From assembly GCA_937923365.1 (NCBI GenBank), contig CALAIJ010000074.1, positions 1 to 6,565 of the forward strand: a DNA stretch of 6,565 nt, given 5' to 3'. The notes beneath the pieces were generated by a model, which was given only the letters and a program-made list of their open reading frames with translations, had not been told where the DNA came from and ran no database searches. The translations under genes and the position numbers were made by a program. Positions 1 through 4,700 of this stretch are shown one piece after another. The stretch is from an uncultured Sulfitobacter sp. GTDB lineage: Bacteria; Pseudomonadota; Alphaproteobacteria; Rhodobacterales; Rhodobacteraceae. Each line of letters opens with the position of its first letter. The first letter of the stretch is position 1.

Positions 1-441
1 TACAGCCGCATTGGTCTGCAAGGCACCTATCTGGGCGTTGTTCTGGCCCATGCCGCTTTGGGCATTCCCTTTGTGATCATCACAGTGACGGCCACGCTGG
101 TAGGCTTTGACAACTCGCTGACGCGGGCTGCTGCCAATATGGGCGCGTCGCCTGTGCGCACGTTCTTCAAGGTGCAGATGCCGCTGATCCTGCCCGGTGT
201 CATCTCGGGCGGATTGTTCGCCTTCATCACCTCTTTCGACGAAGTGGTGGTGGTGCTGTTCGTGGGCTCGGCGGGTCAAAAGACCCTGCCCTGGCAGATG
301 TTCACCGGCCTGCGCGAGCAGATCAGCCCGACCATTCTGGCGGTCGCAACGCTGCTTGTGGTGATCTCCATCATGCTGCTGACAACGCTGGAATTGCTGC
401 GCCGCCGCTCTGAACGCCTGCGCGGCATGTCGCCGGGGTAA
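1..441 (+). CDS. ABC transporter permease, PotC/PotI-like (polyamine-type), 3' part
   Basis: This is the C-terminal 146 residues of an inner-membrane permease of a binding-protein-dependent ABC importer; the 5' end lies outside the window. The frame is open from base 1 and stops at TAA 439-441. Three hydrophobic segments are visible, at about residues 11-36, 64-89 and 112-133. The cytoplasmic EAA loop that docks on the ATPase lies at residues 42-66: AAANMGAS, then FFKVQMPLILPG. The usual leading Glu of the loop is Arg here. The stretch SFDEVVVVLFVG and the following LPWQMFTGLREQISPTILAVAT match the pattern of the PotC/PotI/YdcV group (BPD_transp_1 family), which imports spermidine, putrescine and related substrates. 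The substrate is inferred from that resemblance only. It ends in a basic tail (LRRRSERLR). It is probably the last or a late gene of its operon, because a long hairpin element starts five bases after the stop. Confidence 0.9.
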   Translation, partial: YSRIGLQGTYLGVVLAHAALGIPFVIITVTATLVGFDNSLTRAAANMGASPVRTFFKVQMPLILPGVISGGLFAFITSFDEVVVVLFVGSAGQKTLPWQMFTGLREQISPTILAVATLLVVISIMLLTTLELLRRRSERLRGMSPG

Positions 442-445
442 TCTC

Positions 446-620
446 CCTTTCCGGGATGGAGCCGCCTTCGCTTGAGCACGTCAGGGCGCGGCAACAGCCG
501 ATTGCCAAGGCAAATCGCGGAGGGTCCGGAGCTTGCTCTGGAAACCGCTATTTTCCTTGGGAAGCGGATGGTGCTGTGCCATGAAAGAGATCAATCGAAG
601 GCGGCTCCATCCCGGAAAGG
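446..620. repeat. 175-base fold-back element (long imperfect palindrome; MITE-like or structured RNA)
   Basis: Bases 446-470 (CCTTTCCGGGATGG…) are the perfect reverse complement of 596-620, a 25-base terminal inverted repeat. The interior also folds on itself: 472-475 with 591-594, 481-503 with 562-584 (with interruptions), 505-520 with 545-560 (two mismatches), and an apical stem 525-531 with 536-542 closing a four-base loop at 532-535. By hand I count about 71 pairs over about 87 possible. No obvious target-site duplication flanks it and there is no terminal T-run. It fills most of the 228-base gap between the permease stop and the next start. It could be a non-autonomous transposon relic, a dispersed intergenic repeat, or a 3'-UTR hairpin RNA. 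The structure is seen directly; the identity is inferred. Confidence 0.8.
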
Positions 621-657
621 AAAGCCTGAAGCCCCTTGTAACAGCGATGAGCGCAGC

Positions 658-665
658 GAAGAGAG
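658..665 (+). promoter_or_regulatory. Likely ribosome binding site of the CMD-family gene
   Basis: GAAGAGAG lies four bases before the ATG at 670. This purine run is a moderate match to a Shine-Dalgarno sequence. It decides the start in favour of 670. The same frame stays open back through the hairpin element, but the upstream TTG at 472 has no such site and its translation does not resemble the protein family. Confidence 0.6.
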
Positions 666-669
666 ACCC

Positions 670-1062
670 ATGACAACCACATTCGACGAAGACCTGTTCC
701 TCAAAGGACTGGCGCAGCGCAAGGCCACGCTGGGGCCCGAGTACGTGCAGAAATCCCTCGACAATGCGGATGACTTCACCCGCCCCTTCCAGGAAGCGAT
801 GACCGCGTGGTGCTGGGGGTTCGGCTGGGGCGACGATGTCATCGACGCCAAGACGCGCTCGATGATGAACCTGTCGATGATCGGCGCTTTGGGCAAAATG
901 ACCGAGTGGGAACTCCACTGCCGCGGCGCGCTGAACAACGGTGTCAGCGCGGAAGAAATCCGCGCCATTATTCATGTCATCGCGATCTATTGCGGTGTGC
1001 CGCAAGGGTTGGAATGCTTCCGCGCTGCCCGCAAGGTGCTGGAAGAGGCCGGCAAGATCTAG
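670..1062 (+). CDS. Carboxymuconolactone decarboxylase family protein
   Basis: This is a 130-residue protein, a normal length for a stand-alone CMD-fold protein (PF02627; PcaC-like rather than AhpD-like). The family core runs from about residue 34 to 124. It contains DAKTRSMMNLSMIGALGK (59-76), ELHCRGALNNGVSAEEIRAIIHVIAIYCGVP with conserved His83 and His102 and the NG turn at 90-91, and the closing ECFRAARKVLEE helix. In protocatechuate degradation, family members decarboxylate 4-carboxymuconolactone. Many paralogues are uncharacterised oxidoreductase-like or lactone-processing enzymes. Cysteines occur at 48, 84, 108 and 116, but there is no CxxC as in AhpD peroxidase reductants. No pca-type neighbours are visible, so the substrate cannot be named. 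The ATG at 670 is chosen for its purine-rich ribosome binding site and the family-like N-terminus. It is separated from the permease by the fold-back element and converges on the RTX gene. It is most likely a cytoplasmic homo-oligomer. Confidence 0.88.
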   Translation: MTTTFDEDLFLKGLAQRKATLGPEYVQKSLDNADDFTRPFQEAMTAWCWGFGWGDDVIDAKTRSMMNLSMIGALGKMTEWELHCRGALNNGVSAEEIRAIIHVIAIYCGVPQGLECFRAARKVLEEAGKI

Positions 1063-1072
1063 TCGCCGGCCT
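1046..1072. terminator. Hairpin spanning the CMD-family stop codon (weak terminator candidate)
   Basis: AGGCCGGC (1046-1053) and GCCGGCCT (1065-1072) form a perfect 8-base stem with an 11-base loop that contains the TAG stop at 1060-1062. It is GC-rich and placed as expected for transcript ending between convergent genes. No T-run follows on either strand, so intrinsic termination is unproven. Confidence 0.3.
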
Positions 1073-1093
1073 GTCTGAAAGCAGGGATATGCC

Positions 1094-1113
1094 CTCCGGT
1101 GTGACCACCGGAG
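1094..1113. terminator. Hairpin between the two convergent stops (terminator candidate)
   Basis: CTCCGGTG (1094-1101) pairs with CACCGGAG (1106-1113), an 8-base stem with a four-base loop. It lies 13 bases past the RTX stop on the minus strand and 31 bases past the CMD-family stop. The symmetric position fits a bidirectional terminator, but neither strand carries the U-tract needed for a confident call. Confidence 0.4.
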
Positions 1114-1126
1114 AGCATGATACGCA

Positions 1127-1732
1127 TCAAGCCAGCGTGTCGGATTTGCGGAACTCCCACGAGCCTTCAAGCTCTTTGCGCTTGAGGTAGGGACGCACGG
1201 ATGCGCCATAGGCACTGGCCGTCGTCTGTGTCTCAGCCGCCACCTTTGCAAGGTCGGGGAAGAGTTTCAGCAACTCGCGCGCCGCATCGTTGTCCAAAGA
1301 CCGCAGCGCCATCGGGCCGGGGAAGAAGGATTCCGACTTGGTGCCTTCAGCAAACACAAGCTCGTGCTGATCGAACATGATGTGGATGTAGGTCACTTCC
1401 TCACAATGCTGATCGATGCGGGCATATTGGCCGCCCAACATCTCGGCTGCGTGTTTGGCGCGGATCAGACGTTCCTCACCGTTGTGGCGGATGATCATGC
1501 CGTGTTGTGGGGACACGCTCATCTTGCGACCGTTGCCAAAGGCGCCTTTGCGCAGCACCACCGGCTTCAGCTCGGGGTGTGCTTCAAGCTCTGCGGCGGT
1601 CAGCGTCTTGGCGCCGACCCACTGCACGGGTTTGAACCCGTTGTCAGCCGTCAACACCAGATCGCCCGGTTTGAGGTCCTCAACCGCGACAGTGCCCAAA
1701 AGCGTGGCAATCATCGTGCCCGGCGTAAAGCA
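1127..1732 (-). other. Hint (hedgehog/intein-type, Hint_2-like) autoprocessing domain and C-terminal tail
   Basis: These are residues 1612-1812 of the RTX protein. The domain opens with the candidate nucleophile Cys1612 in CFTPGTMIAT. VEDLKPGDLVLTADNGF follows, then QWVG. The block-B-like motif VSPQHGMII has His1688. The late strand motif YIHIMFDQHELVFAEG is at 1726-1741, followed by TKSESFFPG. In the Hint superfamily the first Cys attacks the preceding peptide bond (N-S acyl shift) and the block B His assists. I see no C-terminal His-Asn plus Cys/Ser/Thr, so protein splicing is unlikely; N-terminal cleavage, or a degenerate inactive fold, is possible. The last 70 residues (RSLDNDAARELLKLFPDL onward, ending in RPYLKRKELEGSWEF) are basic and predicted helical in part. 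The only other Cys is residue 1721. Confidence 0.85.
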
Positions 1733-4700
1733 GGGGATGCCGATGCTTTGCAGCTCTGCGGGGCTGTCCACCTGATCCGGCGTCACACCGACCAGCGTGA
1801 TGCTTTCCCCGTTGGGGAAGGTCAGGATCGCGTCGCCTGTGCCGTCCCCGTTGGTGTCGGTCACAACCACATCGGCCACGTTGACAGGGTTGCCTTCCGC
1901 GTCGTTCAGACCAGAGACGTCCACCTGGTCAATGGTTGTGCCATCGCCACTGTCGGTCAGGTCAAAGCCCGATACCGTGTCATTGCCAGAGCCATCCGCG
2001 AATTGCAGGACGTCGCGATCGCCATCCGGACCCGGTGTCAGGAAGTCGTCGCCTTCGCCACCGGCAATGGTATCAGCGCCCGTGCCACCTGTGATGGTGT
2101 CGTCACCGGCACCACCATCAGCCACGTCGTCGCCTTCGTTCAGGTCGACATTGTCGCCACCCGTGGAGCCCGTCATCGTGTCGTTACCGGCGCCCAGTTC
2201 GATGTTCTCGATCTCGGAGAAGGTCAGCGTATCCGTGCCGTCCCCCAGCGTGCCGCTTTCAGGATCACCAGCACCGTTTGCGCTGAGATCAAGGGTCAGA
2301 TCCGCGGTGGACGTGCTGGCATCCAGCAAGTCGCCGTTTGTCTCACCGGTCTCGCCGCCAACAACGGTGTCGTTGCCGAACCCGTCCCCGACAACGATCG
2401 TGTCGTCGCCGCTTTGACCGAATATCTGGTCATCGTCCGCGCCGCCATCGATCAGGTCGTTGTCGTCACCGGCAAATATCGTGTCATTGCCCGTGCCACC
2501 CAAAAGCGTGTCGTCAAAGGCGTCACCGATCAATTGGTCGTTGCCCGCACCGCCATCGATGCTGTCAGCACCGCCTGTGGCAAATACATCATCACCGTCC
2601 AGCGTATCGTTGCCATCACCACCAATGAGCGTGTCAGCGCCATCGGCACCAAAGACTTCGTCGTCGCCCGCGCCCGAGACAACACTGTCGTTGCCTGCAC
2701 CGGCCTGCACCACATCGTCTTGTGAACCATCCAGCGCGTCATTGTCGTCGATCATGTCGCCTTCGGGATCGCCGACATAGCCTGTGTCGATGATGTCATC
2801 GCCGCCCGTGCCGCTTACGACATAGTCGGGGGCAGGAATGCCCATCGCTTCAAGTGCGGCGGGGGAGTTGACCTCGGCGGGCGTGACACCCACCAGCGTG
2901 ATCGTCTCCCCGTTGGGGAAGTTCAGGATCGCGTCGCCCGTGCCGTCGCCATTGGTGTCCGTGACCAGCACGTCACTGGTGTTAACCTGCGCACCGTTAT
3001 CGTCCGTCAGGTCCGAGACGTCGAGCTGGTCAAGACCCGTAAAGGTGCCGTCGCCGTTGTCGGTCGGGGTTTCAAAGTTGTCGACAGTGTCGTTACCATC
3101 GCCATCAGAGAAGACCACGACATCCTCAACGCCATCCGCGCCGCCCAGATCAAAGCTGTCATCACCAGCGCCACCGTCGACCGTGTCTGCACCGCTACCT
3201 GTCGCAACGCTGTCGTTACCATCAGAACCGATGACACTATCGTTGCCACCAGCAAGGGTGATCGTCTCAATTTCAGAGAAGGTGATCGTATCAGCGCCGT
3301 CTACCAGAGTACCGCTTTCGGAATCAGCGGCAGTGCCACCAGCGGTCAGGTCGACAACCACGTCGCCCGTCTTGAACGAGGCCAGTTCGTCCTCATCCAG
3401 ACCGGTTTCGCCACCGATGATGGTGTCGTTGCCAGAGCCGTCTTCGGCCACGAGAGAGTCGTTGTCCGCGCCACCGTCAACTAGGTCGTCGCCAGACATG
3501 CCGTTCAGCGTATCCGCGCCAGCCTGACCCAGAATGGTGTCGTCACCCGCCCCTGCAAACACAAGATCGTCGCCCGTGCCAGCATCAATGGTGTCGTTGC
3601 CATCGCCACTGTTTACAGTGTCGTTGCCGTCGCCCGCCTGGATGCTGTCTGCGTTCGAACCGTCTGAGTGATCGTTGTTGTCGACCATGTCACCTTCAGG
3701 GTCACCAACATAGCTTGCGTCAATGTCGTCATCCCCGCCCGTGCCTTCAACAATAAAGTTGGGGCCAGGTGCTGGAATACCGATACTTTGCAGTTCCGCA
3801 GGGCTGTCCACCTGATCAGGTGTCACACCCACCAGCGTGATGCTTTCGCCGCCCGGGAAGGTCAGGATCGCGTCGCCGGTGCCGTCACCATTGGTGTCGG
3901 TCACGGTCACGTCATCCGTGGTCACAGGGGTCGTGCCACCGTCCGAGGTCAGGGCAGAGACGTCCAACTGGTCGTTGGTCGTGCCATCGCCGCTGTCGGT
4001 CATGTCAAAGGCTTGGACGCTGTCGGCACCGCCACCATCGGCCAATTCAAGCGTATCGCGACCACCACCCAGAACGATGTTCTCGATATCGAGGAAGGTC
4101 GCCGTGGAGGTACCATCGCTGATGGAACCCGCTTCGGGGTCGCTGGCCGTCAGGTCAACCGTCAGGTCCGAGGTCACAGCGCTGAGGTCAAGCGTGTCCC
4201 CGTCCGTTTCCGTACCCGTCCATCCGTGGATCGTGTCGTTGCCAAAGCCATCTTCCATGACGATGATGTCATCACCGCCGCCACCAAAGATGCTGTCGTC
4301 GCCAGTGCCGCCAGCAAGCGTGTCATCACCGTCGCCAGAGCTGAGGCTGTCGTTGCCCGCGCCACCGTCAAGGCTGTCATTGCCCACGTCAGAGCCGCCC
4401 AGCAACGTGTCGTTGCCCGCGCCGCCTTCGAGCGTGTCGTTGCCTTGCGCGCCGTCGATATAGTCGTTGCCGTCGCCGCCGAGCATGCTGTCGTCGCCCA
4501 GCCAGCCTTCCATGCTGTCATCACCGATGCCACCCAGCATGGTGTCATTGCCTTCACCACCAAAGAGGCTGTCATTGTCCGCGCCACCGTCAAGGATATC
4601 GTTGCCGGCATCCCCGTGCAGTTCGTCCGCGCCGCCGTCACCCTGAACGGTGTCGTCGCCTGCGCCCGAGAACACGGTGTCATTGCCCGCGCCCGCGACA

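Noticed and set aside
446..620. Reading the fold-back element as an ordinary Rho-independent terminator of the permease operon
   Set aside because: The stem is several times too long, the outer stem is not followed by a T-run, and the loop lies about 87 bases from each end.
472..669. In-frame upstream extension of the CMD-family gene through the hairpin element
   Set aside because: The extra 66 residues are translated palindrome sequence with no family similarity. The ATG at 670 has its own purine-rich ribosome binding site and gives a normal-length protein.
481..1251. A 256-codon minus-strand open frame across the CMD-family gene and the gap
   Set aside because: It overlaps the well-supported plus-strand gene and the RTX C-terminus in another frame and has an Arg/His/Pro-rich shadow composition.
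1364..2725. A 453-codon plus-strand open frame opposite the Hint domain and RTX unit 5
   Set aside because: It is antisense to a clear coding frame. Stop codons are rare because of biased, GC-rich codons on the other strand, and the product resembles no known family.
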